Assembly (NCBI GenBank): GCA_963665045.2
Contig: CAXXJQ010000006.1
Location: 62,001-126,000 of the forward strand
Origin: JAFGRU01 sp016934985
GTDB lineage: Bacteria; Desulfobacterota; Desulfuromonadia; Desulfuromonadales; JAAYDE01
Direction: 5' to 3'
Length of the DNA: 64,000 nucleotides
Position 1 is the first letter of the stretch; each line of letters starts with the position of its first letter. The position numbers and the translations under genes are program-made. Positions 16,026 to 23,777 of the stretch are shown here, piece by piece. The notes below the pieces were generated by a model. That model saw nothing but the letters and a program-made list of their open reading frames with translations, was not told where the DNA came from and made no database searches.

Positions 16026-17128
16026 TGAAGCACGGTATGAAAAAACAGGGCGAAAAGTCGTTTTTCTATTCCTGCAAGGCCGCGTCTGTCGGCGTCACTG
16101 TCGACGAAGCCATGCTTGCCAAGATCAACCGTTTCGCCCTCAAGGAACTGACCTCCGAGGAGATTTTCGTCCGCAAGCAGCTTCTGGCCCATAACGGCGT
16201 CGACCGCGACCGTGAACGTTTCCCGGAACAGATCCTCGAAGATTTCGCGAAAACTCTTCCCGGGAAGAACGTCCTCTATTTCCATGACAAAAATTCCTTT
16301 CTGCCCTTGGGGCTCTATTTCGACGCCACAACCGAAACCATGTCGGCTGAACAGTTCCAGGCCCTTACCGGGGATGATCCTGGCCTTCCGGAAGGGATCG
16401 ACCAAGTCAAGGTGGTGTGGGCCTGGTATTACGCCATCAAGACCCCGGATATCGAAACGGTCCTGGCCAACATCGAAGGCGGCGTTTACCGCCATTGGTC
16501 TCTTGGTTTCGGCGCCGCCGATCTGATGCCGGTCAAAAAAGAGGTCAACGGCCCCACGCTCTACTGGGAATACGTTGCCCCCGGCGAAGCCAGGGAAGGG
16601 TCCCTTGTCTGGCTCGGTGCGCAGCAAGGGGCCACATCGCAAAAATCCGCCGGCAGAGATCCGGCTCAACACTCAGAAGGAGAGAGCGATATGAAAAAGA
16701 TTCTGATTCTGGTCGGCGGACTGCTGGAAAAATCGTTTGCCGATGACACCACGGATGAGGCCCTTGCCGATGCGGTCAAAAAAGCCCTGGGGGACAAGGA
16801 TGCCGAGATCAAGACCCTCAAGGAGGAAAAAGCCAAGCTGGAGCCCCTGGCTGCCGACGGCAAAGCTTTCCGCGAAAACCTGGTCGGCGATTACGTGCGT
16901 ATGAAAGCAGCGCTCGGTGAAGCCGAAACCGACGCCTCCAAGCAGGAAGGCATCAAGGCCTTTGCTGCATCCATGTCCGTGGACATGCTCAAGGCCGAGG
17001 TCAAGAACCTAGAAAAACGGATGACGGAAAAATTCCCCGATGGACAGATCGACGGCGGAGACCCCAACGCCAACCGAAAGAAATCCACGGATGACGACAA
17101 CCCCCTGATCGTCAAGGACGAAAAATAA
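16025..17128 (+). CDS. capsid maturation protease with scaffold-like C-terminus (Mu gpI-like)
   Basis: 367 residues. The first ~210 residues look like a phage head protease: EEIFVRKQLLAHNGVDRDRERF, LYFHDKNSFLPLG, and VYRHWSLGFGAADL with conserved His/Ser. The last ~145 residues are acidic and helical with a coiled-coil stretch (KEEKAKLEPLAADGKAF, VKNLEKRM), as in scaffolds. It sits directly before the DUF2190 and capsid genes, as protease-scaffold genes do in Mu-like heads. Exact catalytic residues are not certain. Confidence 0.7.
   Translation: MKHGMKKQGEKSFFYSCKAASVGVTVDEAMLAKINRFALKELTSEEIFVRKQLLAHNGVDRDRERFPEQILEDFAKTLPGKNVLYFHDKNSFLPLGLYFDATTETMSAEQFQALTGDDPGLPEGIDQVKVVWAWYYAIKTPDIETVLANIEGGVYRHWSLGFGAADLMPVKKEVNGPTLYWEYVAPGEAREGSLVWLGAQQGATSQKSAGRDPAQHSEGESDMKKILILVGGLLEKSFADDTTDEALADAVKKALGDKDAEIKTLKEEKAKLEPLAADGKAFRENLVGDYVRMKAALGEAETDASKQEGIKAFAASMSVDMLKAEVKNLEKRMTEKFPDGQIDGGDPNANRKKSTDDDNPLIVKDEK
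16691..17128 (+). CDS. probable internal in-frame start giving scaffold alone
   Basis: Inside the protease gene an in-frame ATG (Met223) has an AAGGAG ribosome site about 8 bp upstream. It would yield a 145-residue scaffold that lacks the protease, the arrangement known for Mu I/Z and lambda C/Nu3. The sequence from here on is the acidic helical part, so the start lies exactly at the domain border. Confidence 0.5.
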   Translation: MKKILILVGGLLEKSFADDTTDEALADAVKKALGDKDAEIKTLKEEKAKLEPLAADGKAFRENLVGDYVRMKAALGEAETDASKQEGIKAFAASMSVDMLKAEVKNLEKRMTEKFPDGQIDGGDPNANRKKSTDDDNPLIVKDEK

Positions 17129-17174
17129 CGGGGGCCGAAACGACACCAACGAACGGACATAAAGGAGAAAAGCC

Positions 17175-17516
17175 ATGGCAAAAGCTGTATCGAGAGGCGG
17201 GGTCAATCAGCTCAGGACCCTCAAATATGCCCATACTGCCGCCGTCACCAGCGGAGACGTGATCGTCGCCAATGGTCAGGTGCTGGTAGCAATCGGTGAC
17301 TACGATGCCGACGAGGAAGGCGTCTACATTTTTCGCGGTCCTGTGGAGTTCCCCAAGGAAGCCGCTCTGGCCATCGCTTCGGGAGAGGTCTGCTATTGGG
17401 ATGGCGCTGCCGGCGAGGTCGACAAGACCGATACCAACACAAAGACCGGCATCTGTATCGAGGCGGCTGCAGCCTCCGATACGGTAGCGCTGGTCGAGTT
17501 GGGGGAAAACAAGTAA
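17175..17516 (+). CDS. DUF2190 capsid decoration-like protein
   Basis: 113 residues, ribosome site AAGGAG. The pattern of short strands (AAVTSGDVIVANGQVLVAI, GVYIFRGPVEFPKEA, YWDGAAGEVDKT, ICIEAAAASDTVALVEL) is the DUF2190 beta fold, found beside major capsid genes and thought to decorate or cement the head. The position between the protease/scaffold and the capsid gene agrees. Confidence 0.8.
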   Translation: MAKAVSRGGVNQLRTLKYAHTAAVTSGDVIVANGQVLVAIGDYDADEEGVYIFRGPVEFPKEAALAIASGEVCYWDGAAGEVDKTDTNTKTGICIEAAAASDTVALVELGENK

Positions 17517-17520
17517 TCAC

Positions 17521-17574
17521 GTAGGGGCGGGCTCCGCGCCCACCCAATAACCAGGGCGCACAGGGCGCCTCTAC
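17521..17574. repeat. palindromic REP-like element inside the head operon
   Basis: GTAGGGGCG (17521-17529) and CGCCTCTAC (17566-17574) are near-perfect inverted arms, with GGGCG/CGCCC pairing inside. It lies between the DUF2190 and capsid genes. Short GC-rich palindromes like this are usually dispersed chromosomal repeats, which is unexpected in a compact phage operon. Confidence 0.5.
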
Positions 17575-17585
17575 AGGAGAAAGCC

Positions 17586-18569
17586 ATGAAACTGTTCGGA
17601 AAAAAAGTGATCGACTGGGGCAAGCTGCAGGATGTCCCGGAAGAAAAGAGGATGGAAAAGGTCATCGGCGCCGTGGCCCACGCCCTGAAGATGGTGGCCG
17701 AAATCGCCCCTGTCGGGGTCAACCCCCAGAAGGTGCTCGGCAGCAAGATCGTCGGGTCCGATTCCAGCCTGGTCGCGAGCGCCCCGCCCATCGTCCTGGT
17801 CGGCGACGATACCGTGGATCAGCCTGACCGCGGCTATGAGGCTCTGTTCCGCGAGATCGACATGCGAACCAGCACCCAGAAGACCTTCGAGATCCTGGAT
17901 GTGACCGGCGGCGTCACCTTTTACCAGCACAAGGAAGGCGAATCCGCCAAGCTGAGCAAACTGCCGACCGCCGCAAAAGCTGCCGTCGGCATGCTGCGTT
18001 TCACCGGCGGCTTCCCCATCCTCGACGATTGGCTCCGATTCAACGAATTCTACAAGATCGACGAGCTGACCAACAACACGGTGCGCCGCTGGTATGACAA
18101 AAAAGCGGACATCTTCTGGGGTCTTGTCGAGGCGCTTGGCGCGGCAATCAACGAAGCCTTCAGCACCGACGATGTCACGACCATCAACAACGCCTGCGCC
18201 GCGATCATCGTTAACATGCAGGCTGCGGGCTACGCGGTGTCGCCTGCCAGTTCGTTCTACATCGCGTGCCATCCCAATCTGCTGGCGCGAATCTACAAGG
18301 CCCTGGCCGCGGTGTTCACCAACCCGAACGCCAACAACAACCAGATCGTTTACCCGATCCGCGGCGTGATCCCGACGACCAAGATCGCCGCCACCTCCTA
18401 TTATGTCGTTCTTCCCGGCGTCAAAGCCCAGCGCGGCGAATGGCAGGACCTGACCGCCCGCCCTGCCCAGCGTAACGAGCTGGTCCTCGGCGCGGATCAT
18501 GTCTGGACCGGGGCCTACAACGGCGCCCTGGCCGAGGCCAAGCAGTTCCGGCGCTGCGCCCTGAGCTGA
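17586..18569 (+). CDS. major capsid protein (Mu gpT-like)
   Basis: 327 residues, the expected size for a Mu-type major head subunit. It follows the DUF2190 gene and is closed by a strong terminator, as expected for a highly expressed product. Segments such as DRGYEALFREIDMRTSTQKTFEILD and VVLPGVKAQRGEWQDL fit the alternating helix and strand pattern of HK97-fold capsids. Ribosome site AGGAGA. The assignment rests on position, length and general similarity. Confidence 0.75.
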   Translation: MKLFGKKVIDWGKLQDVPEEKRMEKVIGAVAHALKMVAEIAPVGVNPQKVLGSKIVGSDSSLVASAPPIVLVGDDTVDQPDRGYEALFREIDMRTSTQKTFEILDVTGGVTFYQHKEGESAKLSKLPTAAKAAVGMLRFTGGFPILDDWLRFNEFYKIDELTNNTVRRWYDKKADIFWGLVEALGAAINEAFSTDDVTTINNACAAIIVNMQAAGYAVSPASSFYIACHPNLLARIYKALAAVFTNPNANNNQIVYPIRGVIPTTKIAATSYYVVLPGVKAQRGEWQDLTARPAQRNELVLGADHVWTGAYNGALAEAKQFRRCALS

Positions 18570-18588
18570 CCGGACAGCCCATGACATG

Positions 18589-18618
18589 CCCGCCCCTGAA
18601 TTCCGGGGGCGGGTTTTT
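18589..18618 (+). terminator. terminator after the capsid gene
   Basis: CCCGCCCC (18589-18596) pairs with GGGGCGGG (18606-18613), followed by TTTTT. Such partial terminators set a high capsid to tail ratio. Confidence 0.85.
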
Positions 18619-18638
18619 AAACTTTCAGCGGAGTTTCC

Positions 18639-19064
18639 GTGCCGAAAATCACCGAAGCCGACATTGCTGTCTTGGGGTTCACCGCCACCATGTTCAACAC
18701 GGACGCCGCTGGGTTTACCGCCATGATCGCCGGGGTCATCTCCGAACAGGCCGAACTGTTGGAAGGCCGTGTCGGTTCGACCATCTATGCCACGTCCGCA
18801 AAACCGAATGCGACCTATGTCAAACGGGCCGAAAAATGCCTGGTGGCTGCCGATCTGCTCCAGCGGCGTTTCGTCATTATCAGCCAGGAAATTCAAGCTG
18901 CGGATGGCATCGATGCGTTCAAGGTACGCCGAACCCAGGAAAAATACGAAGCCGAAGCCGAGACGCTGATCTCCAGGCTTGCCGCCGGGACTTCGGCGGA
19001 CGGATCCGACTATTCAGGAGGTGTCGTGTCGACATCGCATCCCGACAATCTGGGTTGGCCCTGA
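18639..19064 (+). CDS. head completion/connector-like protein
   Basis: 141 residues from a GTG start with a weak ribosome site (CGGAG). It is mainly helical (FTAMIAGVISEQAELLEGRVG, YVKRAEKCLVAADLLQRRF), similar in size and look to gp36/DUF1320-type head-tail adaptors. It overlaps the next gene (TGATG). Function is inferred from its place between capsid and tail completion genes. Confidence 0.55.
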   Translation: MPKITEADIAVLGFTATMFNTDAAGFTAMIAGVISEQAELLEGRVGSTIYATSAKPNATYVKRAEKCLVAADLLQRRFVIISQEIQAADGIDAFKVRRTQEKYEAEAETLISRLAAGTSADGSDYSGGVVSTSHPDNLGWP

Positions 19065-19540
19065 TGCTGGCGCTTTCGGTGGATATCCAGGGCGACAGGG
19101 TTGTTCTCAACGGCCTGCGCCACATGGAAAAGAATATGCCAAGGGCAGCGCGGCGGGGCCTGCAGCGCATCGCTATGGGCGTACACCGCGGCTCGTTCGA
19201 TTATTTGTCCGGCCCTGGGGCAAAGGACTCCAATGTCGAATCCGGAGGATACCCCGTCCCGGTCCGCACCGGCCATCTGCGCGGGAGCCTCGATTGGCTG
19301 AAGCCCGGGGCTTCGAAATCGAGCAATGGGCAGACCTTCGCGGCCGGGAACATGGAGGTCATGGTTTACGACTCGGCGGAATATGCCAGGGTGATCCATG
19401 AAGGCACGGGATCCTCGAAAAAATTCGGCCCAAGACGCTACATCACCGATGCCGCCGAAACTTTCTTCTCATCCGGTCGCGCTGTCCGGATCCTGGATGA
19501 AGAAACGGACAGGGAAATCCGCAAGGGGGGCCTTCGATGA
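19064..19540 (+). CDS. tail completion protein (HK97 gp10/Mu gpG-like)
   Basis: 158 residues starting at ATG 19064, which overlaps the previous stop. The pattern LRHMEKNMPRAARRGLQRIAMGVHRGS, PVRTGHLRGSLDW, EYARVIHEGTG and KKFGPRRYITDAAETF is the familiar gp10-like head-tail connector fold (transfer of RTGHLRGS and the HEGT motif). The last bases overlap the next start. Confidence 0.8.
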   Translation: MLALSVDIQGDRVVLNGLRHMEKNMPRAARRGLQRIAMGVHRGSFDYLSGPGAKDSNVESGGYPVPVRTGHLRGSLDWLKPGASKSSNGQTFAAGNMEVMVYDSAEYARVIHEGTGSSKKFGPRRYITDAAETFFSSGRAVRILDEETDREIRKGGLR

Positions 19541-19975
19541 GTTTCGTTCCGGTCCTCAATAACCTGAAATCCAGCCTGGAAGAAAACGCCGGCCTTCAGG
19601 CTTTTTTGCCAGTCGGTATGGGGTAAAGACCTGACCGTGAAAAAGGTCTTTAAGCAGCGGGTCGAGGTTTCCATTTCCGAGCTGCCCATAGTTCTTATCA
19701 CCCGGCCCCAGCGCAGCACCGAAGAGGGTCTGGCCAGGCGCAAAGATAACGAGCACACGGTCAGGCTGTACGCCGGTTTCCACAACACCGACAGGGAAAC
19801 CGCCCTGGACAACCTGCTCTATTACGAGGAATACATCGACGCCGCGGTCACGGCTGACCCTGAACGCGGAGGCACGGCGGCAAGCACGGAATTTGTCACA
19901 TCCCAGAACGATGAGGGATTGTTTCACCCGGTCTATTTCACCGTTATCGAGTTGCGTATACAGAAGAGAGCCTGA
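19537..19975 (+). pseudogene. tail terminator-like protein, frameshifted
   Basis: Translation starts at ATG 19537 (overlapping the previous stop) and stops after 29 residues at 19624. Removing one T from the T6 run at 19602-19607 joins it to the downstream frame and gives an even 145-residue protein reading QAFCQSVWGKDLTVKKVFKQRVEVS across the join, ending at 19975. The downstream part alone could start at GTG 19637. The protein fits the tail-terminator slot (short, basic, strand-rich). Either a +1 error, real decay or a programmed shift. Confidence 0.65.
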
Positions 19976-19976
19976 T

Positions 19977-20204
19977 ATGCCAGATCCTGCACCTATTGCC
20001 GCCCATGCAAATGATATTGACCTGGTAGTGAAAATCATTATTGGGATTGCCGGTTTTCTGGCTATTTGGGTGTTGGCCAAAATGGACCGCAACCAGTCGG
20101 AACTATTCCGGCGTCTGCTCAATCTGGAGAAAGGTTTTTACCAACTTCTGGGCGAGCACAAGGCCAGGAGAAGTTCGGATAAACAGGAATGCCATCCTGA
20201 TTAG
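19977..20204 (+). CDS. small single-pass membrane protein
   Basis: 75 residues from ATG 19977, one base after the previous stop. One membrane helix (VVKIIIGIAGFLAIWVLAKM) and a basic cytoplasmic tail. Short membrane proteins are frequent here in tail operons; role unknown, possibly a lysis accessory. Confidence 0.55.
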   Translation: MPDPAPIAAHANDIDLVVKIIIGIAGFLAIWVLAKMDRNQSELFRRLLNLEKGFYQLLGEHKARRSSDKQECHPD

Positions 20205-20229
20205 TTGAACGGGATTAAGGAGAAACGCC

Positions 20230-21342
20230 ATGTCTATTTTCCAAAAGTCAAAAACCACGGCCTATGTGAAAAAACAGACCGCCATGGGAGCGGCCGCAAC
20301 GGTAGCCGCGGCCAACGCCATTGATCCCCTGATGGAATCCGGCTTTGTCCAGCCCAAGGGCGAGCAGATCGACCGCGGGCTTATCCGCGGCGGTCGCTGG
20401 CCGTCGCAGCAAGTAGCGGGCGGCCGCTGGGGAGAAGGCGACTACCAGCTCGAACTGAGGGGCTCCGGCAGCGCCGGGACGGCTCCGGAGTTCGGGCCTC
20501 TTCTTGAAACCCTGCTCGGCTCCGAGCTAACCAACGCGGCAGGGACCGTGGCCGATACATCCGCCACCACCGAGCAATTTGACAGCGCCCTGGACCTCAC
20601 GGTCGGCCAGCTGGTCCGTGTCGAGATCGGCACGGGCTACGAGGTCCGGCGCATCGCCACCAAGTCCGGCTCCGGGCCCTACACCTACACCGTCCACCGG
20701 GAGTTTTCACAGGCCCCATCCGACGGCGCCGTGATCGCCGCAGGCGTCACCTATTGCCACCTGGGCACCGAGGAGCCCGCCTATTTCACTCTGGAACAAT
20801 ATCTTGATGGCCTGAAGCTGCTCTGCACCGAAGGGGTGTGTGAAAAGCTTGATTTCGGGGTTACCGAGAAAGAGGTTATCAAAGGGACCTTCGCTATCCG
20901 CTCCATCTCCTGCGCCGAATCTGCCGCGGAGGATGCGCTTATGCCGTCCTATGACAACACCCAGCCCCTAATCGGCACATCCTGCAACCTGCTTTTGGAT
21001 GGAACCGCCCTCGACATGAAATCAATGGAATGGAGTCTCAGCACCCGTCGCAGCCGGGGCGGCATCAACTCCACCGGGATATCGGCCCTGCCGTGGATGT
21101 CTAAGTTCGAGGCGACCTGCAAGCTCACGCCCTGGGTCAAGGACGCCTCACCATTCGCCGCATTTTTCGCGGGCACCCTTGCCGACATTGAGCTGACCAA
21201 GGGAGCCGCTGCCGGCAACATCCTGCACGTGCTAATTGAGGACGCCCAACGTACCGGTCCCTCGATCGGTGAAGAGGATGGCGACTTTACCTGGGACGAT
21301 CCCCTGAGCGTCACCGGAGGAATAACCATCGGATTTTTCTAA
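20230..21342 (+). CDS. phage tail tube protein
   Basis: 370 residues, ribosome site AAGGAG. Strand-rich and acidic, opening MSIFQKSKTTAYVKKQTAMG and closing GDFTWDDPLSVTGGITIGFF. The two related halves (roughly 30-190 and 200-370) suggest a duplicated tube domain as in siphophage/myophage tail tube proteins. It comes before the tape-measure gene, the standard position. Confidence 0.7.
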   Translation: MSIFQKSKTTAYVKKQTAMGAAATVAAANAIDPLMESGFVQPKGEQIDRGLIRGGRWPSQQVAGGRWGEGDYQLELRGSGSAGTAPEFGPLLETLLGSELTNAAGTVADTSATTEQFDSALDLTVGQLVRVEIGTGYEVRRIATKSGSGPYTYTVHREFSQAPSDGAVIAAGVTYCHLGTEEPAYFTLEQYLDGLKLLCTEGVCEKLDFGVTEKEVIKGTFAIRSISCAESAAEDALMPSYDNTQPLIGTSCNLLLDGTALDMKSMEWSLSTRRSRGGINSTGISALPWMSKFEATCKLTPWVKDASPFAAFFAGTLADIELTKGAAAGNILHVLIEDAQRTGPSIGEEDGDFTWDDPLSVTGGITIGFF

Positions 21343-21352
21343 AGAGGCAAGC

Positions 21353-21460
21353 ATGAAAACTTTTTTCAAAGGGTTGATCTGCCTGGCCCGCTACCGCCGT
21401 GGATTTGTCCGGGCCTGGCGGGCCAATTTTTTAAAGCGAAAGGATGGACTCCGTGGCTGA
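21353..21460 (+). CDS. short basic peptide between tube and tape measure (35 aa)
   Basis: A 35-residue, Arg/Lys/aromatic-rich peptide (MKTFFKGLICLARYRRGFVR at its start) with ribosome site AAAGAGG; it overlaps the tape-measure start by 17 bases. The slot is where tail assembly chaperones lie, but the peptide is far too short for one. Confidence 0.4.
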   Translation: MKTFFKGLICLARYRRGFVRAWRANFLKRKDGLRG

Positions 21461-22906
21461 TCGCAAGTTCACGCTGATTATCGCCGCACGGGATGCCACA
21501 AAAGCCGTTTTTGGCCGTGTCCGAAAAGGTCTTTCGGGCCTTGGCGGCCAGGTCAAGAAAGTGTTCAGCCCCACCGGGTTGCTGATCGGAGGGGTTGGTG
21601 CTTTTGGCCTTGGCGCCTTGGGTAAATCCTTTATCGACACCGCTTCCAGCTTCGAGGACTTGGAGGCCTCGCTTTCCACCACCCTCGGCAGCATCGATAA
21701 GGCCCGGGAGGCGATCAAGTATGCCAACGAGGAGGCCGCCGCCTCGCCCTACACCGTGTTGCAGTATGGCGAGGCGATCCGCACCCTTTCCGCTTATGGC
21801 ATCCAGTACCGGGATGTCATGCGCACCTTGGGCGACACCGCGGCGTCAATGAACAAGCCCCTGGAGGCCGCTGTGGAGGCCCTGGCCGATGCCCTCCAGG
21901 GCGAAGGCGAACGCCTCAAGGAATTCGGCATCAAGCAGAGCGTCGCCGGCGACCAGATCACCTATACCTGGACCGACGCCTTGGGCAACGTCCGGAAGAC
22001 CATCGCCCAGAACAACCCCAAGATCATCCAGGAAACCCTGGCCGCCATCTGGAATGAGAAATACAAAGGCGGCATGGAGAAATTCGGCAGCAACTGGTCG
22101 GGCCTGACCTCCCACGGCCGAAAGTCTGTGGGATGAATTCAAGCTGGCGGTCATGGAGTCGGGGGTCTTTGATCTCCTTAAAAATGCCCTGCAGACCATT
22201 ATCGCCAAGATCCAGGAAGCCAAGAAAACAGGTGACTTCAAGAAATGGGCACAAGAGGCGGGCCAGGCGCTTCTCGATGTGGGGAAAATGATTATCACCA
22301 CCATCCCCAGGGGGCTCTTGTTGGTTCTGCAGGCCGTCCACATGGTCAGCAAGTCTTTCCTGGGCTGGAAAATGCTCTGGGCGGAGCTGAAATACCAGTT
22401 TTACGGTTTCATGGAAGCTCTCTGGGGCGGCCTGAACAAGGCTAGAAACTTTACGACCTCGCTTCTGGAGTCCATGAATGTCAACGGCATTTTTGACGAG
22501 CAGATCGCCGAGAGCAAACGCATCGGGGGAAGAACAGCAGACGATACTCCGGCAGGTTGCCATTGACAGAAAAAAGGCGCTCTCAGACCAGCAGGCAGTT
22601 ATCCAGAAACAAAATGAGGAGGCCAGGGCAGTTGAAAAGTACAAAGCGAAAATAGGAGAAATGCAGGCGGTCTTCGACGGGGCGGTCAAGCATGTTGACG
22701 ACCTGGTTGCTGCCCAGAAAAAAATCGGCGATGGCACCAAGCAGGGTGTCGACCAGGCGGTCTCAGAGTTGGACCGCTACATCGCCAAATGCAAAGAGGC
22801 CAAACGGGCCGGGGCAGCCATCCCCACCGATTTTCGCGGCAGCAACTACGGGGGCAGCGTCGAAAGCCTGGAGTCCTCCATCTCCCAGGCTGAAAAGACG
22901 GAATAA
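21444..22906 (+). pseudogene. tail tape measure protein, broken by two frameshifts
   Basis: Three consecutive frames together give one protein of about 486 residues. The first frame ends at 22136; removing one C from the CCC at 22111-22113 gives the continuous reading TSTAESLWDEFKLAVMESG. The second frame ends at 22566; removing one G from the G5 at 22525-22529 gives KRIGEEQQTILRQVAIDRKK. The N-terminus has the tape-measure start (FTLIIAARDATKAVFGRVRKG) followed by a Gly-rich membrane-like helix; the middle has hydrophobic helices (IPRGLLLVLQAVHMV) and the end a coiled coil. It is short for a tape measure. Confidence 0.75.
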
Positions 22907-22926
22907 ACAAGAGAAAGGACCGGCTA

Positions 22927-23358
22927 ATGAAAACTCCAACTTATTCAAAAACCTCGGCGTTGCAATTGGCCACGGCAGATCGTCGGCTGCAGGCGGTATT
23001 CAGCGAGGTTTTGAACAACGGTTTTGACCACACCATCCTGGAAGGCTACCGGGACGAAGAAACCCAGAACCGCTATTTTGCCGAAGGGAAAAGCAAGCTC
23101 AGGTTCCCGGACGGAAAGCACAACCGCAACCCATCCCGGGCGGTTGATGCTGTGCCGTATCCGATCCTCTGGAACGATCCGGACCCCAAGGTCCGGGAAA
23201 GGTATTTTCAGGACATGGCCCGCTTCGCCGGGTTTGTTCAGGCAACCGCTCTCTCCATGGGGATCACGCTCCGCTGGGGCGGAGATTGGGATCGGGACTG
23301 GTCGGTGGTAGACAACAGGTTCAATGACTTTCCCCATTTTGAACTGGTGGAGGACTGA
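22927..23358 (+). CDS. endolysin, M15-family peptidase
   Basis: 143 residues with the M15 (VanY/L-Ala-D-Glu peptidase) metal-binding pattern: HNRNPSRAVDAVPYP, RWGGDWDRDW, and the final FPHFEL. Zn ligands should be the His and Asp of SRAVDAVP and the His in PHFEL. It cleaves peptidoglycan cross-links at lysis. The holin gene follows 2 bases later. Confidence 0.9.
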   Translation: MKTPTYSKTSALQLATADRRLQAVFSEVLNNGFDHTILEGYRDEETQNRYFAEGKSKLRFPDGKHNRNPSRAVDAVPYPILWNDPDPKVRERYFQDMARFAGFVQATALSMGITLRWGGDWDRDWSVVDNRFNDFPHFELVED

Positions 23359-23360
23359 TT

Positions 23361-23777
23361 ATGGATTTAACCGGAATCGGAACCGCTGTTGTCGGTATCG
23401 GCGGCAAGTTGATCGACAAGTTTTTTCCTGACCCCGTCGAGGCCGCCAAGGCCAAAGCCGAGCTGCTCCGGATGCAGCAGGCTGGTGAGCTCAAGGAGCT
23501 TGAAACAAGAATGTCGGCCATCCTGGCAGAGGCCAAGAGCAGCGACCCCTGGACCAGCCGGGCGCGACCTTCGTTTCTGTACGTGGTCTATATCATCATC
23601 CTGGCCGCCATACCGATGGGGATCCTTCATGCCTATAAGCCGGATCTAGCCGTAGGCATTGCCGAGGGATTCAAGGCATGGCTTAACGCTATTCCCGGGG
23701 ATATGTGGTGGTTGTTTGGGGCCGGTTATCTTGGCTACACGGGTGCCAGATCCCTCGACAAAAGGAAAAAATCCTAA
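23361..23777 (+). CDS. holin (GTA holin 3TM-like)
   Basis: 138 residues. An amphipathic N-terminus with a charged coiled stretch (EAAKAKAELLRMQQAGELKELE) is followed by SSDPWTSRARPSFLYVVYII and two to three membrane helices, the layout of the 3TM holin family of gene transfer agents and phages. It would open the membrane for the M15 endolysin. Confidence 0.85.
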   Translation: MDLTGIGTAVVGIGGKLIDKFFPDPVEAAKAKAELLRMQQAGELKELETRMSAILAEAKSSDPWTSRARPSFLYVVYIIILAAIPMGILHAYKPDLAVGIAEGFKAWLNAIPGDMWWLFGAGYLGYTGARSLDKRKKS

